64,000 nucleotides of DNA from Rheinheimera sp. D18 (lineage in GTDB: Bacteria > Pseudomonadota > Gammaproteobacteria > Enterobacterales > Alteromonadaceae), in the NCBI RefSeq assembly GCF_004345025.1, contig NZ_CP037745.1, positions 1,364,001-1,428,000 of the forward strand, written 5' to 3'. Numbering within the stretch: position 1 is the stretch's first letter; each line of letters starts with the position of its first letter. Under the pieces are notes generated by a model. That model did no database searches and had not been told where the DNA came from. It was given only the letters and a program-made list of their open reading frames with translations. Position numbers and translations under genes: made by a program. Positions 8,413 to 18,372 of this stretch are shown piece after piece.

Positions 8413-8490
8413 ATTTAACGCCCGCAACACACGCGAGCAACTTGTTGCGAGTCGAGGGCCGAAGGCCCGTTGTGATTGCGCTTGTTATGT
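8413..8490 (-). repeat. Probable attC recombination site (78 bp)
   Basis: Minus-strand reading: ACATAAC (8490-8484) at the 5' side and GTTAAAT (8419-8413), a match to GTTRRRY, at the 3' side. Between them are the hairpin CGGGCCTTCGGCCC and the short palindrome GCAACAAGTTGC, and the outer arms AACAAGCGCAATCAC and GTGTGTTGCGGGCGTT pair imperfectly. It separates the 70-aa gene from the 503-aa gene, as expected for a cassette boundary. Confidence 0.72.
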
Positions 8491-8497
8491 ACCATTA

Positions 8498-8710
8498 CTA
8501 ATGATGGATGCCACTGCCGAAAAACTTATTTTGGCAATCATTGCACTCCATTTTAATTGGTAACGGTTGCGCCCCTGTAATAGCTAACAAAGCTAACCCA
8601 AATGGATAAAGTATGAAGTTTGGAAGATAGCTCCGAATTACATGGATATTTTCAGAATTGCATTGACTGCAATGACAGTACAAATGCTCTTCAATGTATT
8701 TTTGTGGCAT
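8498..8710 (-). CDS. Small four-cysteine protein, cassette gene
   Basis: A 70-residue protein with CHCSQC near residues 12-17 and CNDC near residues 56-59, a spacing that suggests a zinc ribbon split by a hydrophobic stretch (LPNFILYPFGLALLAITGA, residues 29-47) able to form a membrane helix or hairpin. I recognise no named family. The gene lies alone between two attC sites (8413-8490 and 8767-8826), so it forms one complete cassette. The stop is 8 bp from the downstream attC. Start at ATG 8710; a weak purine run upstream is the only ribosome site. Confidence 0.65.
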   Translation of the reverse strand: MPQKYIEEHLYCHCSQCNSENIHVIRSYLPNFILYPFGLALLAITGAQPLPIKMECNDCQNKFFGSGIHH

Positions 8711-8766
8711 ATAGCCTCCATTTCATTTAAGCCCGACCAAAGAATGATGAGCAGAACTATCTTGGT

Positions 8767-8826
8767 ACATAACGCCAGCCTCAAGCGCGCGGCTTTGCCG
8801 CGTCGGCTTGCAGGCTTTTGTTAGGC
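8767..8826 (-). repeat. attC recombination site (60 bp, classic 59-base-element type)
   Basis: Minus-strand reading: GCCTAAC (8826-8820), then AAAAGCCTGCAAGCCGACGC, the central hairpin CGCGGCAAAGCCGCG, CTTGAGGCTGGC, and the core GTTATGT (8773-8767). The arms GCCTGCAAGC and GCTTGAGGC pair with the extra base typical of attC. This is the clearest site in the window and anchors the reading of the whole region as gene cassettes. Confidence 0.9.
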
Positions 8827-8833
8827 CGCTGGT

Positions 8834-9460
8834 CTAGGGCCTGTCATACACGCTCTTGGCGAATTCGTCGCTCGCAACCTTGCTTGAAGCCATTAACATT
8901 CCCTTTGTATCGTAAAGGCAAGAGCCGTCAGTTTTAACACCACCTTTACCCGAGTATGTGATTTCCACATTGGCTCCGCTGTGGTCGTCGTACTCTTTAC
9001 TCTCAACTACAGCTATATTCTGGGCGTCTACGCGATCCGAAAACAACTTTTTACACTCTGCCTCTAAGGACTCTAAAGTCACGTTAAGCGGGGGATGATC
9101 TTTGTTCCAGGAGAACGGTATTCCCTCTTTCGATCTACCCCACAATACGAGCTCATCCTCAAAATTTTCGAAAACCCGCAATGCAATGCCGTTTTCCCAC
9201 GTCGCCGCATATGGTTGGAAATATGAGTACTTGCCTGGTAGCGGAGCGGTCAGTTTAACAACCGTACACTTTTCCTGGTAAACAAACCGCTTCTCGGTCT
9301 CTGTGAAACTTTCCTTGGCTAACATACGTGCTGTTTGACATACACTAATTGCATCCCAATTTTCGCTCACTGCAACTCCGCCGTAGGAGTCAGAGAAGTC
9401 GGGCTCACTACATGCCGTGATGGCTAAGCACAGCGCGATCACGAATGTTTTCTCTTTCAT
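8834..9460 (-). CDS. Putative lipoprotein, cassette gene, unknown function
   Basis: 208 residues. The N-terminus MKEKTFVIALCLAITAC is a short lipoprotein signal peptide with the lipobox ITAC (Cys17). The mature protein has Cys residues near 41, 65, 135 and 181 (SVCQTA, EKCTVV, EAECKK, GSCLYD) that could form disulphides, and a final strand-rich section (NVEITYSGKGG). I do not recognise the family. The stop is 8 bp from the attC at 8767-8826, and the start lies about 50 bp after a GTTAGGC core (9518-9512), so it fits a cassette. It is read on the same strand as the other cassettes. Confidence 0.7.
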   Translation of the reverse strand: MKEKTFVIALCLAITACSEPDFSDSYGGVAVSENWDAISVCQTARMLAKESFTETEKRFVYQEKCTVVKLTAPLPGKYSYFQPYAATWENGIALRVFENFEDELVLWGRSKEGIPFSWNKDHPPLNVTLESLEAECKKLFSDRVDAQNIAVVESKEYDDHSGANVEITYSGKGGVKTDGSCLYDTKGMLMASSKVASDEFAKSVYDRP

Positions 9461-9511
9461 ACTTTACTCACTTTTTTGATGTCTACGGATATTCGCTTAG
9501 GCCTGCCGACA

Positions 9512-9624
9512 GCCTAACGCTTATTGGGCGGAAAGATCCGTATTTAAACACGGAGGTTTCCGCCTTTGTAAATATAGTGTGATGACATTACATCGGTTAT
9601 TGTTTAAGTACAATAGGTTATAGG
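9512..9624 (-). repeat. Possible degenerate attC or array end
   Basis: A minus-strand GTTAGGC core at 9518-9512 is preceded by CAATAAGC. The opposite arm could be CCTATAACCTATTG (9624-9611), which pairs with CAATAAGCGTTAGG if one base is bulged on each side. Between them is a hairpin with arms GGCGGAAA and TTTCCGCC plus TCCGT and ACGGA. It marks the right edge of the cassette region, but the hairpin is off-centre, so the call is weak. Confidence 0.35.
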
Positions 9625-9727
9625 TACAGCAGGTTTTGTGGTGGCGACAAATGCGGAAAGGTCAGTCTAACAACACTCACTCGGCAGTAGTGGTTTAATG
9701 CAGTGGCTTAATAAAGCCGCACTGCAT

Positions 9728-10156
9728 TTAGCGCTTAAATTTAGTTTCTAAAATAACCGATGAATTAGTGCGTTCTACGCCATCTAAATTACCAATGTCG
9801 TCAAGAATATGGCTTAACTGCTCGGTACTTTGCGCTTGCACTATAGCAATGAGGTCGTATTCGCCGCTGATGGCATATAGTGCGGCGACTTGTGATATTT
9901 GCTTTAACTCGATATTGGTTTTAGCGGTTAGCTTTTGTTTTACCTTAATACTTACGTGGGCTGATACCAAAGAGGCTAAATAGTCTTCACCGTAATCGAC
10001 AGAATAGCCTTTAATTATGCCGCTTTGCTCTAGCTTGGCAATGCGGGTTTGCACGGTAGAGCGGGATAAATCGAGCATGCGGGCTAAATCTGAAATGCTG
10101 GCACGGGCTTGGTGTTTTAATACGGCTAATAGTTTTTCATCTTCCTTGCTTATCAT
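9728..10156 (-). CDS. Lrp/AsnC-family transcriptional regulator
   Basis: A 142-residue Lrp/AsnC protein: N-terminal winged helix-turn-helix (ISDLARMLDLSRSTVQTRIA, residues 18-37) followed by the RAM ligand-binding domain (VSAHVSIKV, AISGEYDLIAIVQAQS, residues 65-140), the normal size for the family. These proteins bind DNA as dimers or octamers and sense amino acids. It is divergent from the arginine-degradation genes astC-astA with 165 bp between the starts, so control of that operon is a reasonable inference. It also marks the return to core genome after the cassette region. Confidence 0.92.
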   Translation of the reverse strand: MISKEDEKLLAVLKHQARASISDLARMLDLSRSTVQTRIAKLEQSGIIKGYSVDYGEDYLASLVSAHVSIKVKQKLTAKTNIELKQISQVAALYAISGEYDLIAIVQAQSTEQLSHILDDIGNLDGVERTNSSVILETKFKR

Positions 10157-10285
10157 TTTGAGTAATCCTTACGTTAAATTGACGTACATGCTAGCTAAAT
10201 TGCCGATAATGATACTGCAATATGACAGTGCTGAGCAATATAATAGGGCACGTTTTTCGCGCCTGCCACTTATATAGATTGATAA

Positions 10286-11527
<1,242 letters not shown>

Positions 11528-11530
11528 ACC

Positions 11531-12559
11531 ATGTTAGTTATTCGGCCGATAAACGCCGCTGATTTTACCGCGCTTAAAACTATCGCTATTGAGTCAGGCG
11601 CGGGTTTTACCTCATTGCCGGTAAATGATGAGCGACTAAAGCAAAAAATTCAGCATGCTGAACATAGCTTTGCGGCCAAGGTGGAGCAACCTGGTGATCA
11701 AGGTTATCTGTTTGTGTTGGAAGATACACAAACAGGTGAAATTGTTGGTACCACAGGTATTGAAGCCGCGGTGGGCACTGGCACGCCGCTGTACCATTTT
11801 CAGCAGAATACGGTTATTCACCACAGCGCTGAGCTAAATGTGTTTAATCAGCTAAAAACACTAACGCTATGTAACGATTACACCGGTGCATCAGAAATTT
11901 GTACGCTGTTTTTACGCGAAGATTACCGCCGTAACCATGCTGGACGCTTTTTATCTAAAGTGCGATTTTTGTTTATGGCAGAGTATCCAGAGCGTTTTAG
12001 TGAGCGGGTTATTGCTGAAATGCGCGGTGTTGCTGATAAAGACGGCCAGCCGCCATTTTGGCACTGGTTACAAAAGCTATTTTTAACTATCGATTTTACT
12101 ACTGCCGATCATCTAATTGGCATTGGTAAAAAAGCCTTTATTGCTGAGCTAATGCCACGCCACCCAATTTATGTGGGGTTGCTGCCAGAAAGTGCACAAG
12201 AGGTTATTGGCCAAGTGCATCAAAACACTAAGCCGGCGCTTAACTTATTAGAAAATGAAGGTTTTACTCATAAAGGCTATATCGATTTATTTGACGCTGG
12301 GCCAACGGTTGAAGCGCAACTTAAGCAAATTAAATCGGTAGCTGAAAGCAAAAAAGTGCCAGTGAAAATTGCCGCCGTGCAAGGCGAGCAAACTTTGGCG
12401 GTTGCCAATACCTCATTGCAGCAGTTTCGTGCCAGCTTTAGCACCGAAGCGCAGTACGACGCTGAGCAGGGGCTACTGTTGTTAAGTGCAGAATTTGCCG
12501 CTGCACTGCAGCTGCGCGATGGCGATATGGCAAGATTTATAGTTTTAGACAAGGCCTAA
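11531..12559 (+). CDS. astA: Arginine N-succinyltransferase
   Basis: 342 residues, the family length. It begins MLVIRPINAADFTALKTIA and has the markers EICTLFLREDYRRNHAGRFLS (residues ~121-141), where the acyl-CoA-binding loop lies, and YVGLLPESAQEVIGQVH. It transfers succinyl from succinyl-CoA to arginine, the first step of AST-type arginine catabolism. It follows astC by 3 bp and is clearly cotranscribed. astB, astD and astE are not in the window. The start ATG lies directly after the astC stop. Confidence 0.95.
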   Translation: MLVIRPINAADFTALKTIAIESGAGFTSLPVNDERLKQKIQHAEHSFAAKVEQPGDQGYLFVLEDTQTGEIVGTTGIEAAVGTGTPLYHFQQNTVIHHSAELNVFNQLKTLTLCNDYTGASEICTLFLREDYRRNHAGRFLSKVRFLFMAEYPERFSERVIAEMRGVADKDGQPPFWHWLQKLFLTIDFTTADHLIGIGKKAFIAELMPRHPIYVGLLPESAQEVIGQVHQNTKPALNLLENEGFTHKGYIDLFDAGPTVEAQLKQIKSVAESKKVPVKIAAVQGEQTLAVANTSLQQFRASFSTEAQYDAEQGLLLLSAEFAAALQLRDGDMARFIVLDKA

Positions 12560-12603
12560 CGGCCCAACAAGTAACAACTGATAAACGTAAAGGCGGATTT
12601 TAA

Positions 12604-13407
12604 ATGCATACTGATGTAAAAGTGTTGTTTGCCAACTTATGGCAAGACTATGTAGCGGTAACTCCATCTGCCAAAAACGTGCACCGTTTATTAGGCAGTT
12701 CGCAGCAACAAGATATTATTAATGATCATATTGCGCTGCGCACGTTTAATTTAGAAAAAGTGGGCTTAGAAAAGTTAGCTGCGCATTTTAAAGCGCTGGG
12801 TTATGAAGAGTGCGGTGAATATCATTTTGAAGCAAAAAAGTTATATGCCAAGCATTATGAACATCCCGATCGCAGCTTACCTAAGGTGTTTATTTCTGAG
12901 TTATTGCTAGATAAATGTTCTGATTATTTGCGTGAAATTATCACGGCATTAGTAGAGCAAATTCCAGCAGAAGCCGTAACGGCAGATAATTTTTTATATA
13001 GCGGCACGCATTGGCAAGTAAGCCAAGCCACTTATGAAAAATTATTAGCAGAAAGCGAATACGCAGCTTGGGTATCAGCTTGGGGCTATCGCGCGAATCA
13101 CTTTACCGTAAGCGTGAATGATTTAGAAAGCTATGACAGCTTAGAGCAAGTAAATAGTGCGCTAAAACAAGCGGGCTTCTTACTTAATACCTCAGGTGGC
13201 GAAATTAAAGGCACACCAGAGGTGTACCTTGAGCAAACCTCTACCTTGGCCGATTTGCACAGTGTGCAATTTAGCGATTGCAGCGCAACTATTCCAAGTT
13301 GTTTTTATGAGTTTGCCCGTCGTTACCCCATGAGCAATGGTATGTTGTATACCGGCTTTGTTGCCGCATCAGCCGACAAAATTTTTGAAAGCACTAACGC
13401 GCGTTAA
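12604..13407 (+). CDS. DUF1338 protein (2-oxoadipate dioxygenase/decarboxylase-like)
   Basis: 267 residues with DUF1338 features: NDHIALRTF near residues 40-48 and the histidine-containing TNHFTVSV-like segment ANHFTVSVNDL near 165, both placed to bind the iron of a vicinal-oxygen-chelate fold, and SCFYEFARRYP near the end. A characterised DUF1338 member, HglS, turns 2-oxoadipate into 2-hydroxyglutarate in lysine breakdown; that enzyme is longer, and the present short type is usual next to ast genes in alteromonads. It is the third gene of the astC-astA operon (44-bp gap) and is followed by a terminator. Substrate in this context unknown. Confidence 0.82.
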   Translation: MHTDVKVLFANLWQDYVAVTPSAKNVHRLLGSSQQQDIINDHIALRTFNLEKVGLEKLAAHFKALGYEECGEYHFEAKKLYAKHYEHPDRSLPKVFISELLLDKCSDYLREIITALVEQIPAEAVTADNFLYSGTHWQVSQATYEKLLAESEYAAWVSAWGYRANHFTVSVNDLESYDSLEQVNSALKQAGFLLNTSGGEIKGTPEVYLEQTSTLADLHSVQFSDCSATIPSCFYEFARRYPMSNGMLYTGFVAASADKIFESTNAR

Positions 13408-13433
13408 TTGTTCAGCGGTTAATTAATGCAAAA

Positions 13434-13459
13434 GCCAGCAAGATATTGCTGGCTTTTTT
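13434..13459 (+). terminator. Rho-independent terminator after the ast operon
   Basis: Perfect stem GCCAGCA / TGCTGGC with a 6-nt loop (AGATAT) followed by TTTTTT, 26 bp after the DUF1338 stop. Confidence 0.9.
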
Positions 13460-13529
13460 GTTGTACTAGTAAAAACATTGACGTCATGTTATTAGTTCTA
13501 CACTGTATTTTACTGAGTTACTCATAATA

Positions 13530-14993
13530 ATGCGTGCAGGTTTCGCTGTTGGTTTCGTTTTTGTTGCTATGCATAGTGTTGCGGCAGAGCAGGTACGTTT
13601 TGATAAAGTAGACATACCCTTAGCGCACCCGGCCAATGGCAGTCTATTAGTTTTGCCGAAAAAACAACAATTGTTGGTATCAGGTTTTAACCAGTTTGAG
13701 CGTTGGTTAAGCCAGGTATCGCTTGCTGATTTTAGCGTGACGCCTATTGATATACCCAATAACGCACAATTTTTTTCTAGTGCCATTTTAGCGAATATTT
13801 CTGCTGAGCAGTTGGTGTTTCTTACAACCGATGGCGTAAGCTTGCGGGCGGAAAATGGAGCCATTAAACCTCTAGTAACCAGCAGTTCGTTATACCGAGT
13901 TTTAGACCCAAGCCGTTTGCGTGAGCATAATTTTGTTATTCATTTGGGCTCTGAATTAAGTGATTTTTTAATACCCGATTTTAATCATTTACAGTTATAT
14001 CGGCAGCAGCCCGATGGCCAGTTTGTGCACTATGCGCTTAAAACGCCAGCCTTACTGGAAAGCTGGAATAAAGGCCTAAATTATCAAGCCCGTCCTTACT
14101 ATCTGCTAGATACCAATATGGACGGCTTACTCGATATCGTCGTAGTGCAACAAGGCCAGTTTTATGCTTTTTTGCAACAGTCTGATGGGGCGTTTTTAAC
14201 CGACGCCCAGGCCTTGGCTTGGCCGGTAAGTTTATCGACAGAGCAGCAAAGCGATCAACGTAACGATGCAGGTAGTACCTATGCTGGTAAGCACATTGAT
14301 AGCTTAAATAAAATTACTGATATTGATGGCGATGGCGTGTTGGATATTGTGGTTAATCGTGAGCAGTTTATTGATGCGTTAGAGCGCAAGAATAGCTTTC
14401 GCGTACATTTTGGCGAAAAAACTGCAACAGGCCTTAGGTTTTCAGCACAACCTGACACCACTATTAATACGGATTCATCACCATTAGAGGTAAGAATTGG
14501 TGATATTAATGGTGACGGTAAACAAGATTTTTATATTACCAGCACCCATTTTGGCGTAGGCACTATTATTCGAGTGCTACTGCGCGGCAGCGCGAATTTA
14601 GATGTCGATTTTTATTTATTAGATGAACAGCGCCGTTACAAAACTAAAGCTGACTTTCGCCAACGCGCAACTATAGACGTTAGTATTGGTAACTTTCGTT
14701 TTGATATGCCATTGCTGCAACTGACAGATTTACATAATGACGGAAAAAGCAGTTTGCTCATTGGTGATGGCTTAACTAAATTGAAATTTTATTTACCTGA
14801 TAATAAACGTTTATTTCAACGCAGCAGCGTCGAGCTAAGTGTTGATTTGCCGCGTGATGCTAAGCAAGTAAAGGTTGTTGATGTAAACAATGATAATAAA
14901 CAAGATATTATTTTACCCTTCTCAGGCCAAGATAATGAGCAACAAGGCAATCGGCTTATATTATTGTTAAATTGCACCTCTGACAAAAGCTAA
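13530..14993 (+). CDS. Exported protein with VCBS/FG-GAP repeats
   Basis: 487 residues. The start MRAGFAVGFVFVAMHSVAAE reads as a signal peptide. Three or four FG-GAP/VCBS-type repeats carry calcium-loop patterns: DTNMDGLLDIVVV (near 192), DIDGDGVLDIVV (near 267), DINGDGKQDFYI (near 328) and DVNNDNKQDIILP (near 452). This indicates a seven-bladed integrin-like propeller, periplasmic or surface located. No catalytic domain is visible. It stands alone between terminators, so it is probably its own unit. Function unknown; such proteins often bind surfaces or polymers. Confidence 0.82.
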   Translation: MRAGFAVGFVFVAMHSVAAEQVRFDKVDIPLAHPANGSLLVLPKKQQLLVSGFNQFERWLSQVSLADFSVTPIDIPNNAQFFSSAILANISAEQLVFLTTDGVSLRAENGAIKPLVTSSSLYRVLDPSRLREHNFVIHLGSELSDFLIPDFNHLQLYRQQPDGQFVHYALKTPALLESWNKGLNYQARPYYLLDTNMDGLLDIVVVQQGQFYAFLQQSDGAFLTDAQALAWPVSLSTEQQSDQRNDAGSTYAGKHIDSLNKITDIDGDGVLDIVVNREQFIDALERKNSFRVHFGEKTATGLRFSAQPDTTINTDSSPLEVRIGDINGDGKQDFYITSTHFGVGTIIRVLLRGSANLDVDFYLLDEQRRYKTKADFRQRATIDVSIGNFRFDMPLLQLTDLHNDGKSSLLIGDGLTKLKFYLPDNKRLFQRSSVELSVDLPRDAKQVKVVDVNNDNKQDIILPFSGQDNEQQGNRLILLLNCTSDKS

Positions 14994-15002
14994 TACCCAT
15001 AA

Positions 15003-15036
15003 TAAAAAAAGCTAACCGCAGGTGGTTAGCTTTTTT
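15003..15036. terminator. Bidirectional terminator
   Basis: AAAAAAA followed by GCTAACC / GGTTAGC around a 6-nt loop and then TTTTTT, between the convergent VCBS-protein and amidohydrolase genes. A-run on one side and T-run on the other serve both strands. Confidence 0.9.
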
Positions 15037-15054
15037 GTTAGGAAATGCCGTTAG

Positions 15055-18000
15055 TTATTTTTCAAAGAAAAATGTTTGGCGTTTTTTGTTACGAAGGCCT
15101 ATTTCATCTAAGGTGTTGGCGTCAAATAACCGACCATTGACCATAGTATGGCTTACCTTATCACTAACCCTAATATCAGTTAGTGGGTTGCCATCAATAA
15201 CAATTAAATCGGCGAGTTTACCGGCCTCAAGGCTGCCTAGCTGATGGTCCATACCAAAGGTTTTTGCGGGGTTGATAGTGGCGGTTTTAAGCGCTTCTAG
15301 TGGGCTCATGCCACCTTGAGCAAACATCCATATTTCCCAATGCACACCTAAACCGTCACGCTGACCGTGGGCACCAATATTAGTTACTACGCCTAAGTCC
15401 GACAATTCCTTGGCTACTTTAGCGACCGAGAAATGATTGTAATGATTATCTGGCGCCTTAGGTCGGCGCATACTACGAGCGGCGAGCTGATCACGAGGTA
15501 CTAGATTTTGTAACTTAGGGTGCTTCCACACTTCAGTTTTATCATACCAGTAGTTTTCGCCCCAAATACCGCCATAGGCGACAATTAATGTTGGCGTATA
15601 CGCAGTTTTACTGGCTTGCCACAGCTGCTTTATATCATCATAAATTGCTGCTGCCGGTAATGAATGTTCAACGGTAGTGTGGCCATCAACAACCATGCTC
15701 AGGTTATGTTGCATTAATGAACCGCCTTCTGGCACCACCATCATATCCAGCTCACGCGCGGCTTGAATCACTTGTTGACGCTGGTTTCGTCGTGGCTGGT
15801 TATAGCTTTTTACACTAAATGCGCCAACTTTCTTTAAACGTTCTAAATGAAATTTAGCGTCATCTAGGCTATCAATATGCGAGGTATAACCGGCACCTTC
15901 GGCGCCATATAATATTGTGCCGGTAGAGAAAAGACGTGGTCCGGCAATAATGCCGGCCTTTTGCATTTCGCTAGCGGTAAATATTTCACGGCTATCATTA
16001 GACGGATCATGCGATGCGGTAACACCAAATGCTAACGCAACGTAGTTTTGCCAGTTTTGTTGTGGTATTAACTGGTTGCTACCTTGCGAGCCATGTGCGT
16101 GAGCATCAAAAAAGCCTGGCATAATGGTTTTGCCACTTATATCCATTACTTTTGCATTGCTTGGCACCACAACGTCGCCACGCTTTCCTACAGCTTTAAT
16201 TTTATTGTTTTCTACTATGACTACACCATCTTGAATAACGTCGTCGCCATTCATGGTGATGACCTGACCGCCAACAAAAGCAACTACGCCATTTGGTATA
16301 TCGGCAGGCACACTAAAGCCTAAATTAACGCCATTTTTTACGGTAAAATCGGTTTTGTCAGTAAAGTCGAATAAGCCTTCAATACTAGTATGGTATAGCT
16401 CAGGGCCAAGGCTCCAGTATAGATTGCGACTATTGCTGCTCCAGCTAAGATATTCACCAGCGCGCACTGACAGTTGTTTAACCGGAAATTGCTTATCGTT
16501 ACCGCTAATATCAATGGCGCTGCCACGCTCAGTAAAAGGCGTAACAAACACTTTAAACCGATCGGCAAAGGCTAAATATTTGCCATCAGGTGATAGTTTA
16601 AATTCAGTACCAAATTTGGCGGTGTATAAAGTTTGTTGTGTTAGCTTGGTAAGGTCAATGCGAATTAAACTCGGTGCTGAGCCGTAATTCATGGCATAAA
16701 CGGCATTGCTTTGCGCACCAAACATTGGGTTATAGCCATTACGGCTAATCAGCTCTGGTGTACCACCATTACTACTGATTTTATATAAACCGGTATTTAA
16801 CGACCATTGTTTTGCTAATAAACCACCTGGCCCGGTTTTACGATAAACCACGGTTTTTCCATCAGGGCTAAATACCGGCTCAACGTATTTGCCTGGCTCG
16901 CTGGTTAGCTTAGTGATGCGGCCATTGCGTAAGTTAAGTAGATTTACCGCACCTTGTTCATTGTCATTCCAACTAACGAAAACCAATTGTTTGCCATCGC
17001 GCGAAAACTGCGGATAAAACTCAAAAGCGTTACTTTGTTTGGTTAAGCGTCTAGGTTTAGGATTGTCGATATCGGTAATATATAACTGGCCTAGTGCGCT
17101 AAACACCGCTTGTTTGCCATCGGGCGACACCTGAACAAAGCGCAGCATTTTGCTATCAACTTGGGTTTTATCTAGGTCTTGCTTAACGCGTACCGCTGTT
17201 TGAATTTGCTTATCAGTATTAACGCTAAACGGAATGGTCGTAACCTTTTTATCCGCTAGTTTTAGCTGCTTAATTTCGCCGCCAGCCCAAAATAATAAGG
17301 CCTTATTGTCTTTGGTCCAGCTTAGGCTAGGGTACACACCATGAATAGCCCAGGTTTCTTGCATGTCACGGTCTAAACCGTCATACAGCTTAATATGTTC
17401 GCCATTGGTTAAGTCATATAAAAACAGTGTGCTTTGAAAATCTACCCGACGAATATAAGCGAGGTATTTACCATCGGGTGAGGGAGTTGGGCGAATTGCA
17501 CCACCTTCGCCATCTAGTATTACATCCCACTTTCCGGTTTCACGCTCAAAACGTTTTATTTTATAAATACCGCTTTCTGAGTCTTTGCTGTAATGAAAGG
17601 TTTTACCCGGTGTGTCGTCTTGTGAAAAGTAAACATATTTACCATCTGGCGAAAACGCTGGTTCGCCTAAATCTTTCTGATCATTATCTCGACTGGTAAG
17701 CATAATGCCTGTGCCACCGGTTTTGTGATATTGCCAAATTTCGCCGGCACCGAGTGAACGACTCGCAGTAAAGTGCTTACGCGCGACCAAAAACTCACCA
17801 TCTGGGCTCCAAGCTGGGCTATTTAATAAACGAAAGGTTTCGTTAGTGACAGCTCGAGGCGATGAACCATCAGCATTCATTAGCCAAATGTTATCGCCAT
17901 CACCTTCATCATTGGTATAGGCAATGTGTTTGCCATCAGGGCTAAAGGTCGGCTGCATTTGCCAACCAATATCCGAGGTTAACCGTGTTGCGCTACCGCC

Positions 18001-18225
18001 GGTAATTGGCATGGTATAAATATCACCTAATAGATCAAAGGCAATGGTTTTGCCATCAGGGCTAACGGCAATATTCATCCAACTACCTTGAGATACGTTG
18101 ATGTTTACCGTTTCAAATTGCCCTTGGGGCGCATTAACATCCCAAGCTGGTGCTTTATCTGTTTCTGCGTGTAGAAAAAAACTGCTAATAGCCAATGCCA
18201 GCAGTGACGGCGCAAATGGTTTCAT
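15055..18225 (-). CDS. Exported amidohydrolase with TolB-like beta-propeller
   Basis: 1056 residues. A signal peptide (MKPFAPSLLALAISSFFLHA) is followed by about 600 residues of PD40/TolB-type propeller blades, with repeated SPDGK motifs (for example FSPDGKHIAY, FSPDGKYVYF, VSPDGKQAVF). An imidazolonepropionase-type amidohydrolase domain follows from about residue 660, with the metal motif DAHAH, a candidate carboxylated lysine in FSVKSYNQP, TVEHSLP and the terminal LADLIVIDGNPL. Such two-part proteins are common in alteromonads, are thought to act on peptides or N-acyl compounds in the periplasm, and have no established substrate here. The gene is monocistronic and is divergent from the DUF1289 gene. 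Confidence 0.92.
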   Translation of the reverse strand: MKPFAPSLLALAISSFFLHAETDKAPAWDVNAPQGQFETVNINVSQGSWMNIAVSPDGKTIAFDLLGDIYTMPITGGSATRLTSDIGWQMQPTFSPDGKHIAYTNDEGDGDNIWLMNADGSSPRAVTNETFRLLNSPAWSPDGEFLVARKHFTASRSLGAGEIWQYHKTGGTGIMLTSRDNDQKDLGEPAFSPDGKYVYFSQDDTPGKTFHYSKDSESGIYKIKRFERETGKWDVILDGEGGAIRPTPSPDGKYLAYIRRVDFQSTLFLYDLTNGEHIKLYDGLDRDMQETWAIHGVYPSLSWTKDNKALLFWAGGEIKQLKLADKKVTTIPFSVNTDKQIQTAVRVKQDLDKTQVDSKMLRFVQVSPDGKQAVFSALGQLYITDIDNPKPRRLTKQSNAFEFYPQFSRDGKQLVFVSWNDNEQGAVNLLNLRNGRITKLTSEPGKYVEPVFSPDGKTVVYRKTGPGGLLAKQWSLNTGLYKISSNGGTPELISRNGYNPMFGAQSNAVYAMNYGSAPSLIRIDLTKLTQQTLYTAKFGTEFKLSPDGKYLAFADRFKVFVTPFTERGSAIDISGNDKQFPVKQLSVRAGEYLSWSSNSRNLYWSLGPELYHTSIEGLFDFTDKTDFTVKNGVNLGFSVPADIPNGVVAFVGGQVITMNGDDVIQDGVVIVENNKIKAVGKRGDVVVPSNAKVMDISGKTIMPGFFDAHAHGSQGSNQLIPQQNWQNYVALAFGVTASHDPSNDSREIFTASEMQKAGIIAGPRLFSTGTILYGAEGAGYTSHIDSLDDAKFHLERLKKVGAFSVKSYNQPRRNQRQQVIQAARELDMMVVPEGGSLMQHNLSMVVDGHTTVEHSLPAAAIYDDIKQLWQASKTAYTPTLIVAYGGIWGENYWYDKTEVWKHPKLQNLVPRDQLAARSMRRPKAPDNHYNHFSVAKVAKELSDLGVVTNIGAHGQRDGLGVHWEIWMFAQGGMSPLEALKTATINPAKTFGMDHQLGSLEAGKLADLIVIDGNPLTDIRVSDKVSHTMVNGRLFDANTLDEIGLRNKKRQTFFFEK

Positions 18226-18372
18226 AGATCTATTCCCGTATGTTCTAATATTATTTTAGTTATCATTTATATGCAGCTAACTCAGAGTGACATAAACTGA
18301 CAACAGAGTTAAGTTATTCAAAGCGGCTTGCGTTAGAAGCATAGTAATAGTCGATAAGTTTAGGAGAGCGCT

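Larger units (their letters stand above)
1551..9624 (-). other. Integron cassette cluster without integrase (CALIN), invaded by two IS elements
   Basis: All non-IS genes here (DUF3916 remnant, lipoprotein, 503-aa protein, 70-aa protein, lipoprotein) lie on the minus strand. Most are separated by sites with GTTRRRY-like core sequences and imperfect internal symmetry: 1551-1635, 8413-8490, 8767-8826 and, weakly, 9512-9624, plus a lone GCCTAAC core at 2138-2144 just ahead of the DUF3916 start. Genes start within 15-60 bp of a core and end close to the next site, as in integron cassettes. Flanking genes on both sides are ordinary core genes. No integrase gene is visible, so I call it a CALIN rather than a full integron. 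The section 2145-6887, holding the ISs and the AT-rich lipoprotein, has no clear attC. Confidence 0.7.

Noticed and set aside
11636..12086. Additional small genes within astA
   Set aside because: All are frames inside a well-supported coding sequence without independent signals.
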